Shown here: in pieces, positions 19,473 through 29,182 of the stretch | Position numbering within the stretch: the first letter of the stretch is position 1 | How the letters are laid out: the number at the start of each line of letters is the position of its first letter | Assembly (NCBI GenBank): GCA_030531005.1 | Contig: JAUMTW010000006.1 | Location: 124,001-188,000 of the forward strand | Length of the DNA stretch: 64,000 nt | Direction of reading: 5' to 3' | Origin: Corynebacterium sp. | GTDB taxonomy: Bacteria; Actinomycetota; Actinomycetes; Mycobacteriales; Mycobacteriaceae | Notes under the pieces: generated by a model | What the model was told of the DNA's origin: nothing | The model's database searches: none | The model's input: only the letters and a program-made list of their open reading frames with translations | Translations under genes and position numbers: made by a program

Positions 19473-21252
19473 AATTTCGGGAAGTGTGGAATCGACGTAT
19501 TTCAGTTCTGGCATCATAGCTACACGGTGGGAATTGTTGGATGGTGAAAAGATCGCCTGCAAGATTTTGGTGATTTTTTCCAATTAGCATGGGGCACGCG
19601 ACACTCGAATTCCGCTAGACGGTGGGGGGATGCACGGTTGTGCTCTTTCCAAGTCACGCTACCGTGTTGTGGTGTAATAATTTGAATCCTTGGACTGGAT
19701 GGCAGGTATGGCATCAGGATAATCGGATTTTGAAGATATTTGTGTACTACTTATAGTTACATAGTTATCCGTAGAGCGATGCTGATAGCAGCTGCTAGCG
19801 CTGCGGATATAGGTCGATATGCAATTTTCTTGGTTGCTTTCCTTTGATCAAGGAATCGAGTGATATGTACAGCCGTAGGGAACGATAATCAGCCTAGGGT
19901 TGAAGTACGGGAGCAGAGGCTGGGTGTAATTTAAATATCGTGGATGCTCTACTCGCCTGTGTGATAGTGCAGATGACGAACTGCCCCCATGCGGCTATGG
20001 AAGTAATGGCCAGCTTTGTAGAAGGTTCATAGTTGTGAATGGTCGTGACTCAGTTTGTATACATGTATCCTGACGCGCGAAAGTATGCGGAAAACTATAA
20101 GGAGTATAAATGGGGTACTGATGCCATAGTTTGCGTCCCATTATCAACGCCGACTAATGAATGTAGGAATAGTGCCCAAGCGCTAACGCCCCTAAAATCG
20201 CTCCTGATTGTCCGCGTCCATAAATCCATGGATTTATCTTTGGTGGCACGAGTATAGCTATGCTTCGCCTTCGTCGGTAACACTAATAGCAAATCCAATC
20301 GAATTGCTATTAGTGTTAACCGTCAGCTTTTTTTTGGGGGGGGGAGCTGGATTACATTCGCTGACTCATTAAAAATGTGAACGGAGTTGTCATCATCGAC
20401 AAGTTGATATCCATCATCGAGGTTGCTAGTTAAGGTACGCATTTCATCGAGCTTCTTAAAAGCTGAAATTGGCAACTATGGTTTATTGTTTTATGTATAA
20501 GTGCATCTTTGGTGTAGAGCGCATAAGGGCAGTGCTCGCTAGATTTTCACGGGGAGAGACTGACTACTGATTTTTTGACAAGTGATAGGCTGTCAGATTC
20601 GCACAGATTAAAAAAGGCTGGAGTTTTCCAAGCGGTTGAAGGCGTGGCGCTACTCATTTGTTCGGGTCTTTCTTTGATTGGGCAATTGCTTTTAAAATTG
20701 GTTCTTGGGTGATTTCCCGGAGTGCTCTCCGTATTTCACGGTGGAATCTGCGACCGTTCGATGCGGCTGACTGGTGGTGGCCTGCCGCATTGCATTAGCG
20801 GAGGTTAAGTTGTTGGCGAATGTATAACCACCATGCGCAGATTTTAGCTGGCAACGGCGTGCAAATTTTTCGTAACTCTATGGATCCAAGTGTTACAGGC
20901 AATGCACTTGCCTGGAAAGATTGACTTCTCTATTGGTACCGTGCGTTTAAGTTGATCCCACCCGTTATTACCCTCGCATTCGCACAACGATAGTTGGAAG
21001 AAATTTGGTTTGGTAGCGTTGAAATTAGTTAGATTCTCTCACACCTAGGAATTTTGATATGTGAGGTGTTCGTCTTTTGGAGAAAATGCATTATAATCGC
21101 ATCGGCAGCGGTGCTAGCATTCGCTGTGTTACCTGGCGTAATACATGCGCAAGATCTAGGATATCTTCTTCCGAATGAAGGAAGAGAACTCGCAGCATAC
21201 TTGAGTGTGGCGCGAAGGCGCCCGATGCCCCTCCAAAAAATCACTAGGTTAT
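19473..21252. other. Degenerate stretch without an intact gene
   Basis: About 1.8 kb with scattered protein-like fragments only: at 20039-20257 a 72-codon frame, at about 20572-20710 a hydrophobic fragment (GVALLICSGLSLIGQLLLKL), and at 21090-21200 a signal-peptide-like run (IIIASAAVLAFAVLPGVIHA). None has a convincing start and length. I regard it as decayed plasmid-like DNA. Confidence 0.4.
20278..20318. repeat. Perfect 15-bp inverted repeat followed by T8G9
   Basis: TAACACTAATAGCAA at 20278-20292 is matched exactly by its complement at 20304-20318 around an 11-nt loop. Ten bases on comes a run of eight T and nine G (20328-20344). It may be a terminator of a lost + strand gene. Confidence 0.5.
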
Positions 21253-21333
21253 TTCGTCCGCAATCGCTTATGGAGGGGACAGTGAATGTGCTGACTGCTA
21301 GTAGGGTTTGTTGTTAAACCTTAAATTATCTTC

Positions 21334-21537
21334 TTACTTGTCGTGAGTGCTCCTAGATTTACTTATGTTGTAAATTGCATGACCGATTATGTTTATAGAA
21401 ACGGCCATAATGACTGCGAAATTGCCGCGAGGCATGTCGAGTTGGTAACGATCTCCCATTAACAAAACAATGCAGTAAGACGCTATTAACAGAAAAATCA
21501 TTCCGAAAAACTGTCTTTTTGTTCCCAACATCCGCAT
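21334..21537 (-). CDS. Small membrane protein (67 aa), copy A
   Basis: Begins MRMLGTKRQFFGMIFLLIAS. Two hydrophobic helices (FFGMIFLLIASYCIVLLMG; FAVIMAVSINIIGHAIYNI) and a basic end. TAAGGAGG lies upstream on the minus strand. A near-identical copy is at 36310-36513, where it precedes a secreted-protein gene. Here the downstream secreted gene has been reduced to part of its signal sequence, so this copy is orphaned. Function unknown; immunity-like by position. Confidence 0.7.
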   Translation of the reverse strand: MRMLGTKRQFFGMIFLLIASYCIVLLMGDRYQLDMPRGNFAVIMAVSINIIGHAIYNISKSRSTHDK

Positions 21538-21878
21538 TCCAGACCATTGCCTCCTTAGTGAGTTATCATTTAAATTCTATCATATGTTAGAAAATGACCC
21601 CCTTAAAGGGTGCTTATCGCTAAGTATCGCGATCTAGGTTGAGATGGCGGGGGATTCGTAGCACGCAGATGCTTAGGTGTGAACGTATTGAGAAGGGCAT
21701 CTGATCCATTAGGTGGTGTAAACGCGTCACATGCACGAATTACTGCATTAGAACAGGACTAGCAACCTGAAGACGGACATAATAAAAGTCATCGACGCCT
21801 GAAGATAGCATGCAGGTAGAAGGCTAAAACCATCGCATGACACTCGCTGTTGCATTTACAGTGTTGTCAAAACACCTT

Positions 21879-21937
21879 AAAAGAACACCCGGAACCCCAT
21901 TGCAGAGATCCGGTTGCGTCTGTTTCCAAAAGAACAC
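21879..21937 (+). promoter_or_regulatory. Pair of AAAAGAACAC direct repeats upstream of HTH gene, copy A
   Basis: Repeats at 21879-21889 and 21928-21937, same spacing as in copy B (36819 and 36867). Likely binding sites for the HTH protein or its promoter region. Confidence 0.45.
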
Positions 21938-21966
21938 TGAACAGAACGCTTGGTAGTGGTACACCG

Positions 21967-22471
21967 ATGGAAGAAATCTTCTTCACCCTCAACCAAGCAG
22001 CCAACCAAGCGAAACTCTCCAAAACAACCACCAGCAGAGCTATTAACAACGGCAAACTGCCCAACACCCAGCAACAATCTGATGGTTTGTATCGCATACC
22101 ATTAAGCGATCTCGTCGCAGTAGGCTGCCTTGACACAGTGCGATCAACGAAGAACGACGACCGCGAACACGAAGGTGTTTCAAGTGTTCCAGGAGAACAG
22201 CTAGAGCTACGTCATGAGCTGGAACTAGTGGAACAGCAACTCAAAGCTAAAGAAGAGCAACTGCAACAGATGGAACGTCTCATTGCAACGCAAGAACGAG
22301 CACTCAATGCGCTAGAGAACAGCCGCACAGCATTAGAAGCGCCCAAGGCTCATGGAGGAGGCTGCAGACATTGCCGAACCGCCAGTAGCACCCGCACCAC
22401 CGGAGCTAGAACAAAAGAAAACCACCGCCCCACGATGGTGGAAACGGTGGATCGACAGAAGTAGGGGTTAG
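21967..22471 (+). pseudogene. HTH plus coiled-coil plasmid-type protein, copy A, frameshifted near the C-terminus
   Basis: Starts MEEIFFTLNQAANQAKLSKT. Order: a winged/excisionase-like HTH (about residues 5-50, ending YRIPLSDLVAVG), a linker, and a Glu/Gln-rich coiled coil (about 78-125, LELVEQQLKAKEEQLQQMER). Near 22350 an extra G shifts the frame; the corrected frame reads EEAADIAEPPVAPAPPELEQ and ends APRWWKRWIDRSRG at 22471, the Trp-rich tail seen in the other copies. As sequenced the protein ends at 22464 with an unrelated tail. The architecture is that of DNA-binding proteins on small plasmids; the function is not known. Confidence 0.7.
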
Positions 22472-22503
22472 AACAATTGCTCAATGTGCGGCTGTTGTCT
22501 TGC

Positions 22504-22827
22504 TCATCTTCCGGGGTAGACCAGTAGATAAAAAGCTAGTTCGACAGCAATAACGCTTATAACTGCTAGTACTGCACATACAGATCTAGAAAATCGTGGG
22601 CGTAAGAAATAAGGAACTCCACCTGCTACTGCGAAGCCCAAAGCAAATGCATACAAGTCCCAGTTCTCTCCGATGTTCAGCGTACCGGTAAATATGAGAG
22701 ATATGACGACAGCAAAGACAAATAGTCCTATTCCTTCTTTCAGCCAGTTTTTAGCAGAGAAGAATTCGGAAAAAAATTCTTTTAGACCGATCTCGTTTTT
22801 AGGATGCGAATTCTTTTTCGTAGACAT
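22504..22827 (-). CDS. Small membrane protein of cassette 1 (107 aa)
   Basis: Begins MSTKKNSHPKNEIGLKEFFS. Three to four hydrophobic helices follow (GIGLFVFAVVISLIFTG; LYAFALGFAVAGGVPYF; VCAVLAVISVIAVELAFYL). The start is 6 bp after the stop of the secreted-protein gene, so the two are co-translated. By analogy to bacteriocin loci a membrane immunity protein is plausible; this is inference. It is convergent with the HTH gene of copy A. Confidence 0.7.
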   Translation of the reverse strand: MSTKKNSHPKNEIGLKEFFSEFFSAKNWLKEGIGLFVFAVVISLIFTGTLNIGENWDLYAFALGFAVAGGVPYFLRPRFSRSVCAVLAVISVIAVELAFYLLVYPGR

Positions 22828-22833
22828 ATCGAC

Positions 22834-23370
22834 TTAGCAATTACTCCTCAAATATCCCCAGACTCCTGCTTCTCCTAGCCAGGGTGCTGCGCGTACATAG
22901 GGGTTCACTCCCGCGAGATTGAGTGCGGTTTGCCATGCGTCCTTATGGATAGCTCCGGTATCTGTTGTAAGTGCCGTACAAATCGCTTCGGTGTTCAAGG
23001 AGCGTGATTGGCCTGGCTCGGTAGATACTGCTTGGGCTTCTAGAGCTAAGTGAGCTATTTCGCCAAGTTCTTCAAAAGTGATTATTTCATGTTCACCGTG
23101 TCCATCGACCATAGTGATGGTCTCTGCGAGAAAGTTATATATGACTTCGATATTTCCGTATCCTTCAACGAAAACAGGTTCAGTTTCAATGAGGCTTAGG
23201 CCTTCTTGTGCAAGCTCTGCCTCAAGATCACTTATTGTCTCTTGTGTACTTATTATACTGGCAGGGGTGATTTCTTCTGCTTGTACAGCTGCTGGCATTG
23301 ATGTAAAAGCAATAGCGATAGTTGCTGCTATGGCTGTGTATTTCTTTGCTGGCTTAGGGGTGGATAACAT
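22834..23370 (-). CDS. Secreted precursor-like protein of cassette 1 (178 aa)
   Basis: Begins MLSTPKPAKKYTAIAATIAI with a Sec signal peptide probably cut after AAVQA. Next comes an acidic, non-repetitive stretch of about 95 residues. The C-terminus runs from SLNTEAIC to the final Cys (WGYLRSNC), leaving 46 residues between the two Cys. AGGAAG precedes the ATG. The first codons (MLSTPK..KKY) are shared with cassette 3 while the mature parts are unrelated. The pattern fits a bacteriocin precursor with a C-terminal disulfide-closed peptide, but no known family was recognised. Confidence 0.7.
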   Translation of the reverse strand: MLSTPKPAKKYTAIAATIAIAFTSMPAAVQAEEITPASIISTQETISDLEAELAQEGLSLIETEPVFVEGYGNIEVIYNFLAETITMVDGHGEHEIITFEELGEIAHLALEAQAVSTEPGQSRSLNTEAICTALTTDTGAIHKDAWQTALNLAGVNPYVRAAPWLGEAGVWGYLRSNC

Positions 23371-24529
23371 GTAGTCTTCCTAGTTTTTGGGGGCGAAAAT
23401 GGATCCTCTCCAAGTATAGTTAGGGGTAGCAGTGTTTCGCTATTTTTGTTTCCGGGGGATAAAAAAGGGGGTGGCTTAGAATAATGCCAAGCTGGAGCGA
23501 TCGTTCTATGTTCTACGCGGGCTCTGGAATCTTTCTATATAGATGGCGAGCACCGCTTTTGTTTTAAAAGTGTTGGGTATGGGCATGATCTCTCATGTTT
23601 TACTGTACTGGTAGGCACATATTGGCAATAAGGGGTAATTGGTGCTGGGAAATGACAGATTACAGGGACAGTGCTGCATAGGATGCAGATGCTTAAAATG
23701 TTAAATGTGTAAGAACGAAGTGGTTATCTGCGTTAAAGTGGTTGGGCAGAATGTTGTAGCGCCAGTATAGGAAGGCGTGAATAGTGGCTGTGCTAATGAG
23801 TGTGAGCGCAATGGTTTCGCAGTTTGCCTCTGAGAAGAAAAATGCAGCTAGGCGCAGCAAAGTCGATGCGCATAGTGATGGTCGGAAAAAATGAACTCAC
23901 CCCAACAATTACTCCGTGACATGCAAAAAGGATAAGTTGACGTGATGGTATGAGGATAATCGTACATTCTCTATGGGGGATGTTAAAGATGGTTACCAAA
24001 AAACGTAAAAACTGGATTGGTCATAGTAGTAGTCGCGATATTGTGTGTTGATGGTTCTGCTGTGCAGGTGCATGTTACTGAAATAACCGGCCCTCGTTAT
24101 TGAGGGGGCATCCCCGAGCGCAGAGGGGGGGGGGAGAGAGAAGTTAGTTATTTCGGCTGATAATGGCGATTTCGTTGAAGAAGATTTGGTAAAGGGCACG
24201 ATCGTGATAGGCCTTGAAAATGAAGAAGAATAAGAGTTCGATCGTGGAGTGATAGCTGAGGAAATCGAAGCAGAAAACAGGGGGGGACTGATGGACTACG
24301 AAATTATTGCTGGGGAGAGAAAATAGCGAATCTTAAGCCGTTTGTATCTCGCAGTAGCATGAGTAACGCTAGGTGAATATTCTCTAGCCTAGTAAGTGGC
24401 TATCTAGCAGCTATGGCTACTAATGTAGCGTTGTACATGGGCTAAACCATTCTTCCGTTCATCTTGCTAGAGGTGATGTGAACGGCATCATTGTTATGAC
24501 TCGGCACGAAAAGGTTTCTTGGGTGTGCC
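23371..24529. other. Degenerate stretch upstream of cassette 1
   Basis: The first 110 bp match the leader of cassette 3 (33559-33665) and presumably hold the cassette promoter. The rest holds fragments only, including VISADNGDFVEEDLVKGTIV (about 24145-24205, ending in Glu-rich codons at 24232) just after a G10 run at 24125-24134. No intact gene is supported. Confidence 0.45.
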
Positions 24530-25080
24530 CAAGGGATTCTGTCAGGAAGAGGGGAAGTTTTTATGCCTGCCTTTTCTGTTGGCTGGAAATGGTCGTCTCC
24601 GTGTGGTTTGTACCAGGGTGTGATTCGTTGGAAGGACTACTTTGGCGAGTGCCGAGGAGGTTTTTGTTGTTGCGAAGCTTGAGGAGCGGGTGTTGCGGAT
24701 TTTCCAGTAGAATTGTGTGTAAGAGTGTATTTTAATCGATGCTGCCTAAGAGTTTTTAAGTGTATGTCGCCACTGTAGAGAAGTAATGACTTCTGCTGCT
24801 ATGCATCGATTGTCTGATGTGACAGATGCGAGAGTGAAAACACAGATGCCTGGTGTCCTAAACCTTGTCCATTTTATGGATAGAGGCACAGGTGTTTTCC
24901 TTCCCTTGGCTCCCGTTGCAAGGCATCCCGGCAACACAGGATCACAGTAGAGCTATTACAGCCACTCTAAGCCAAATAAACAGCCTTAACCAGCACCAAA
25001 CAGCATGATGGAATGAGATTGAGGGAGTATAAGCACGGTATGAGAGCTTGCGAGGAATTCCTTTTCAGAGGTGAATGATG
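24530..25080. repeat. Conserved non-coding block, candidate replication origin, copy A
   Basis: It matches 33840-34380 and 37555-38085. Shared landmarks are CCTAAACCTTGTCCATTTTA with TGGATAGAGGCACAGG at about 24858-24893, ACAGCCACTCTAAGC, and ACCAGCACCAAACAGCATGA. In the other two copies the block directly abuts the 3' end of the rep gene; here no rep sequence follows. Conservation outside any reading frame suggests an origin or other cis element. Confidence 0.6.
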
Positions 25081-25120
25081 TGCTTTCCATAGCCCGGAAC
25101 TTGGAAGGAGTGGTACCTAG

Positions 25121-25267
25121 ATGAAATATTTGTCATCATTTTTTGCCGCTTTGACATTGCTTTGTTTTCCTGGTGCCCAAAAGGATTATGCTTCGGGAGG
25201 AGTACTAAGTCCTACGTTTTGTACGACTTTTCTCTTTAGACTTCAAGTAGCCTGCTGTTGGGAATAA
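25121..25267 (+). CDS. Possible small secreted peptide (48 aa)
   Basis: MKYLSSFFAALTLLCFPGAQ starts a 48-residue frame with a signal-peptide-like N-terminus and four Cys in all, ending VACCWE. GGAAGGAG lies 11 bp before the ATG. It may be a short exported peptide or the 5' remnant of a larger secreted-protein gene; no membrane partner follows on this strand. Confidence 0.35.
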   Translation: MKYLSSFFAALTLLCFPGAQKDYASGGVLSPTFCTTFLFRLQVACCWE

Positions 25268-25443
25268 TTGAGGGCCACAAGCTGAATAAGGTGAAAAGGT
25301 AAGTGATCGATAGCTATGAATGCTACCAGTGACTTTTGTTGCTGTTGCTAAAATTAAACAATCATTCTGCGATTATTGCGAGCTCTAGAATTTTTCTGCG
25401 TAGGTGGCATGTATACAGGTTGTGTTTTAAGTGTGTCGGGTAT

Positions 25444-25484
25444 GAGATAGGTGGTGCAAGCACGTCATGTGCACCACCTATCTC
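25444..25484. repeat. Perfect 15-bp inverted repeat before HTH pseudogene
   Basis: GAGATAGGTGGTGCA at 25444-25458 is matched exactly at 25470-25484 around an 11-nt loop. It lies immediately upstream of the HTH remnant and may be its operator or a replicon hairpin. Confidence 0.6.
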
Positions 25485-25803
25485 AATATGATAGAAGCAG
25501 CGGAACGTTGTGGAGCGTCTAAAACGACGATTGTTCCTAAACGAAAAAATGGGGAATTTTCCAAGGTCGTAGAGACAATATGATGGTATCTCCCGTATCT
25601 CTGTTGAAGACCTTATGAGTCCTGGGTTGTTTGATTCGGTGGCTGGTGCAACTGCGCCACCAGGTTGAGTTGCTAGAGCATGAAGTTAGGGTACTTGAGT
25701 GAGAACCATTATTAGCAGATGAATCATCAGAGGTGGTAGTTGAATACTTAGTTAGTGGACAAAATAAAGCCACCACTTCGAGATGGTGGAAGTGGTGGCT
25801 TTG
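25485..25803 (+). pseudogene. HTH plus coiled-coil protein remnant, copy A-prime
   Basis: Translated fragments align in order with the intact copy: EAAERCGASKTTIV (HTH), DGISRISVEDLMSPGLFDSV after an in-frame stop, LRHQVELLEHEVRVLE (coiled coil) and the tail ATTSRWWKWWL. The sequence is more divergent than copies A and B, so it comes from a different replicon. It is convergent with cassette 2. Confidence 0.65.
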
Positions 25804-25814
25804 AGGCGTGGCGT

Positions 25815-26024
25815 CTACTCGGAAGTAGACGTCTGTTTTGAGAGATTGTTAATAAAAGATCTTTGCGCGAAAAATCCAGCTGTGAGGCTGATGAGAGCGA
25901 ATATGAATGCTTCAATTGTTCCTACATTGCCGGAAAATATCAATCTTCCTAGCATGGCTAAACCTGCAAAGCATAGGTATGCCACGATTGCGAAGATGAT
26001 TATGCGGGCAAGCACTTTAGCCAT
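25815..26024 (-). CDS. Small membrane protein of cassette 2 (69 aa)
   Basis: MAKVLARIIIFAIVAYLCFA starts a 69-residue protein with two transmembrane helices (IIIFAIVAYLCFAGLAML; AFIFALISLTAGFFA) and a polar tail. It starts 3 bp after the stop of the secreted gene. Candidate immunity protein by position; unrelated in sequence to the other cassettes. Confidence 0.7.
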   Translation of the reverse strand: MAKVLARIIIFAIVAYLCFAGLAMLGRLIFSGNVGTIEAFIFALISLTAGFFAQRSFINNLSKQTSTSE

Positions 26025-26027
26025 TAT

Positions 26028-26444
26028 TTATTCTCCAGAAGTATGTGAATAGTCTCCACCTGGGTAAACTTTGAAATCGTTGTACGGATTAATAGTCATT
26101 ATATCTACGCCAGCAGCGGCATTAGTAACTTCATACATGATTCGAACATGTCCTTCGGGCGTGCCGATCCCGTCTATGAGATGTGTCTTCTCGTCACCTA
26201 TAGATGCGGTAACTGCGACATCATCAAACGTGGTGTTGACGTTATCGATGCTGGAGATTTCTCCGTTTTCCCAGCAGAAGTCGAAGGAGGTCTTCATTTT
26301 GAGGAAGTCCCCGCCTAGCAAAGTTGTGCTGTGTTGAACACCTTCTGCTCGTTCGCATCCACTGTCTCCGCTAGCAAATGCAGCAGGAGCCAATAAGGAT
26401 ACACTAAGCGCAATAGCACTAATTGTAGCCATTATTTTCTTCAT
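26028..26444 (-). CDS. Secreted protein of cassette 2 (138 aa)
   Basis: MKKIMATISAIALSVSLLAP begins a clear Sec signal peptide, cleaved probably after AAFA. The mature part of about 114 residues has two Cys (SGCERAEG; FDFCWENG), a predicted beta-rich body and a Gly/Ser/His end (GGDYSHTSGE). It lacks the Cys-bounded C-terminal peptide of cassettes 1 and 5. GAAGGGAT lies upstream. Function unknown. Confidence 0.7.
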   Translation of the reverse strand: MKKIMATISAIALSVSLLAPAAFASGDSGCERAEGVQHSTTLLGGDFLKMKTSFDFCWENGEISSIDNVNTTFDDVAVTASIGDEKTHLIDGIGTPEGHVRIMYEVTNAAAGVDIMTINPYNDFKVYPGGDYSHTSGE

Positions 26445-26649
26445 ATCTTTATCCCTTCTTTGATGGAAATTGGGTAATTATTAGGTTACATAAATCTTGG
26501 AATCATCGCCTTAGCTTAACCTAATGTGGGGGTGAATCGGTGTTTACGCGGAAAAGGGCGTGGTAAACCAAAAATAGGTAGTTAAAAACTAGGATCTGAA
26601 AGAGAAATAGAGTACTTAAGAGCTGCATCAGTGTTTGCTTCCGCCAAAA

Positions 26650-28105
26650 CACCACTTTGGACTAAAGCATGGAAACATTCTAGCTAATATTTATTTTAAG
26701 GGTCGAGCAAGGCTCGCCAACCCAACTCATTAATGGTTGGTGCAATCAACAGATGCTCGACACACTCAAAGGCCATATAGGCAAAGGTGCTTATCATGGT
26801 TGTACCCACAAGAGATTTCTCTAAGGTCGATCGAACCACTAAAGTCGGCGACGTAGCATCGAAGATGTATTGTATCGAAAGCAATACACTAGTACGCATG
26901 CCGTACATCAAGTTAGCCTTTCCAAGCTATGCAGTGGTAATTGTCACAGACATAGACTCTCCCGGTAGTGAGGGGCATAGTGAATGTTTCTGATGTAGTA
27001 GCCAAGAAACTTGCTGTACTAGCAGTTGAGAGAATTTAACCGGCCTGGGGTAGGGGATTAACCGAATTAATGCTAAAAGTTAGCTCGTAGGGCAAATGAA
27101 ACCGGTTTATGGGGCTACGTTGAAGAATGTGCGGTTGCTTAAGGTTGTTCCACAAGGAGTTAGAAAAATTTTTTGATGCAAGCATCCACGTTTCACACGG
27201 TTTTAGTCGGAGTTCCTTTTATCGTGCCAATGGTCCCGCGGCATATCGGTGACACTGCCAGCACCAATGAGTCGACAATTTGGGTTATATGTTCGCAGAG
27301 TTGAGGAGAATCATGGAGAAACCAGTCGAAGCACCTCATTCTGGTAAACAGCAATTTTCTAGTGGGCGTGTGCTTTTTAGAAGCTGTTAAGACGCGGAGA
27401 GAAGAAGTTGAGGCCTATTGAAAGCTGACAGAGAGTGTTCAAGGTGATATTAAAGACCGCAATAAGTACGACGTGACTTGGGGTGATTGCGTTAAAGTGC
27501 TTTGGATCGCTGATGGTGTGGTGCGCGTAATGAGACCGCTTTCCGGCATGCTCTCTACAGTGCTCATAAGCCTCGTCAAACCGGGAAAACGATGAAAGAT
27601 AACCACATCGTCGACGTTTACGAACATGCTTATAACGTTGCTCAGACCGTTGGTGGTTCTGGCCGTCTGCTAGATATGCCACCAATGTGAGATGGGCAGA
27701 CTATGGCACGGCGGGTACGCGGTATGGCTTGCTGGCAAAGATGGTGAAAAGCGGTCTCTGTAGGCTCTACAAGCGCCGCAGGGGCCGCAATTACGAGGGG
27801 GCGTAAGGGGGTGTAGCTACTTTGAGGCGTAACGGCGGCCAGAAAGCTGCTAAGCGGTGGGAGGGCCGAACTAATGAGTACTGTGTTGGATGCTTAGCGG
27901 ATATGAAAAAGACGCAAATTTGCAAGAACGCTCAAAATGCGAGTATACGAAGCAGAACAGGTGGCTTTATCAATCAGACCTTCGCTGAGACGGGTCCTGT
28001 GTCCACATGGCAGGAAATACAGGCTGAAATAGGCGTATCGTGTACCACCGTTGCTGGGCATTTAGCGGCATTAAAAGCGGTTGATAGGTATCCCGGTGAG
28101 TAGGG
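26650..28105 (+). pseudogene. RepA replicase of small corynebacterial plasmid type, heavily decayed
   Basis: Fragments in all + frames follow the order of a corynebacterial plasmid RepA (Replicase/PriCT type) as I remember it: TRDFSKVDRTTKVGD and YAVVIVTDIDSP (26795-26955), AYR.HCQHQ.VDNL (about 27239-27275), QQFSSGR (27351-27371), VKVLWIADG, ETAFRHAL, DVYEHAYNVAQTVGGSGRLL, MARRVRG (27703-27723), and a C-terminal HTH near 28010-28085. At least ten stops and frameshifts are present, so it is not functional. It marks a second, unrelated plasmid lineage in the island. Confidence 0.75.
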
Positions 28106-28763
28106 GGTCTCGTACCATAAGCGATATACGGTTCCCTCTCAGAGAGACTCCAAGGCTACATTTTGCTCGCTCAGAGACTCCTACATTGCTGCTGCTTTTA
28201 GAGCGGGTATGACAGCATTCACCGATGTCATGCCTAGGCAATTAATCCAGAATTCTTGTTTGAGGAAACCTGCCATACTGTGGGCGATGATGGCAAAGAC
28301 GAAGTATGCCAGTACGCCTACAGTTACCATTCTCGTGCTTGAAGAGTTACTCATAGCAGCATAGGAAAATGTCTCTTAGGATTGCAATAATGGCGGCTTT
28401 AGGGTTTACATTTGTGTTGTGGTCTTTTGGTAACACGTTATTTGTGGGTATTTGTTGTGTGTTCTGTGGTGTATAGTGTATTGGACACGGCACCCTGAAC
28501 ACGATCTCTTCCGTTCCGTCCAGGCTCCATCAGTTAACCTTCTGGACCCCGGCACCGGCTCGGGAAAATGTCCGACGTTACCGCCAGATACCTTAGGACA
28601 CAGCGCCGCCCGGATACCCTAGGTTCGCCCGAAGCTCAATCAGGCCAGTACACGAAGCCCTCTGCAGTGCCAAGGATGTCTCAGCGAAGCACCCCCTTAG
28701 ATCCCGCCGAGCTCTCCGCTTGCGTCGAGGTGTGCGCGCCCGTAACGTTAGGATTACAAACCT
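28106..28763. other. Upstream region of the SDP cluster
   Basis: No supported gene. TATAGT at 28472-28477 is a possible -10 element. From about 28490 the sequence becomes markedly GC-richer than its left neighbour, suggesting that the SDP block was acquired separately. Confidence 0.4.
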
Positions 28764-29171
28764 ATGTATCCCCTCACGAAACGGAAACCCATGGAACCTT
28801 CCGGGCACATATTTCTAACAATAGGAAGCTTTCTCCTTACGATTTTATCGTACAGCATGGCAAGGGCATCCCAGGGCGGAAACCTCTCCAGAAACTCCGC
28901 ATTGGGAATAAGAACCAAGCAAACAATGCGTTCCGATGCCGCATGGGACGCCGCGCACAAGAAATCCGCACCACACATGATGGCATCGGCAATGGTCGGG
29001 GCAGTGGCGATCGTCCTAGACATCGCATTCCTCATTATCTACGGAATATCAAATTCCGACTACCCTGCACTTCTTATCATTGTTCCAATCGCAGGGTTCA
29101 TTTCGCAGATAGCTGTTCTGGTGCGCGCGATGATGCTAGCAAATTCTGAAGCCAAAGCAATTAAAGACTGA
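28764..29171 (+). CDS. sdpI: SdpI family immunity-like membrane protein
   Basis: 135 residues with three to four transmembrane helices. The family signature is present as NSALGIRTKQTMRSDAAWDA followed by AH, then hydrophobic segments (MMASAMVGAVAIVLDIAFLI; ALLIIVPIAGFISQIAVL). In Bacillus subtilis SdpI protects the producer from the SDP toxin. The toxin gene begins 11 bp downstream, which supports that role here. ATG 28764 and ATG 28791 are both possible starts; neither has a strong ribosome binding site. Confidence 0.8.
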   Translation: MYPLTKRKPMEPSGHIFLTIGSFLLTILSYSMARASQGGNLSRNSALGIRTKQTMRSDAAWDAAHKKSAPHMMASAMVGAVAIVLDIAFLIIYGISNSDYPALLIIVPIAGFISQIAVLVRAMMLANSEAKAIKD

Positions 29172-29182
29172 AAGATATTACC

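Larger units (their letters stand above)
21253..22471. repeat. 1.2-kb direct repeat, copy A
   Basis: The segment matches 36246-37400 in the same orientation. It carries the 67-residue membrane protein gene on the minus strand and the HTH/coiled-coil gene on the plus strand. Over the membrane gene (about 21350-21540) the two copies are almost identical; elsewhere they differ more. The match to the end of a secreted-protein gene stops at about 21253. Confidence 0.85.

Noticed and set aside
28568..29149. A 193-codon + frame overlapping sdpI
   Set aside because: It runs out of frame with the clear SdpI coding sequence and has no recognisable features.
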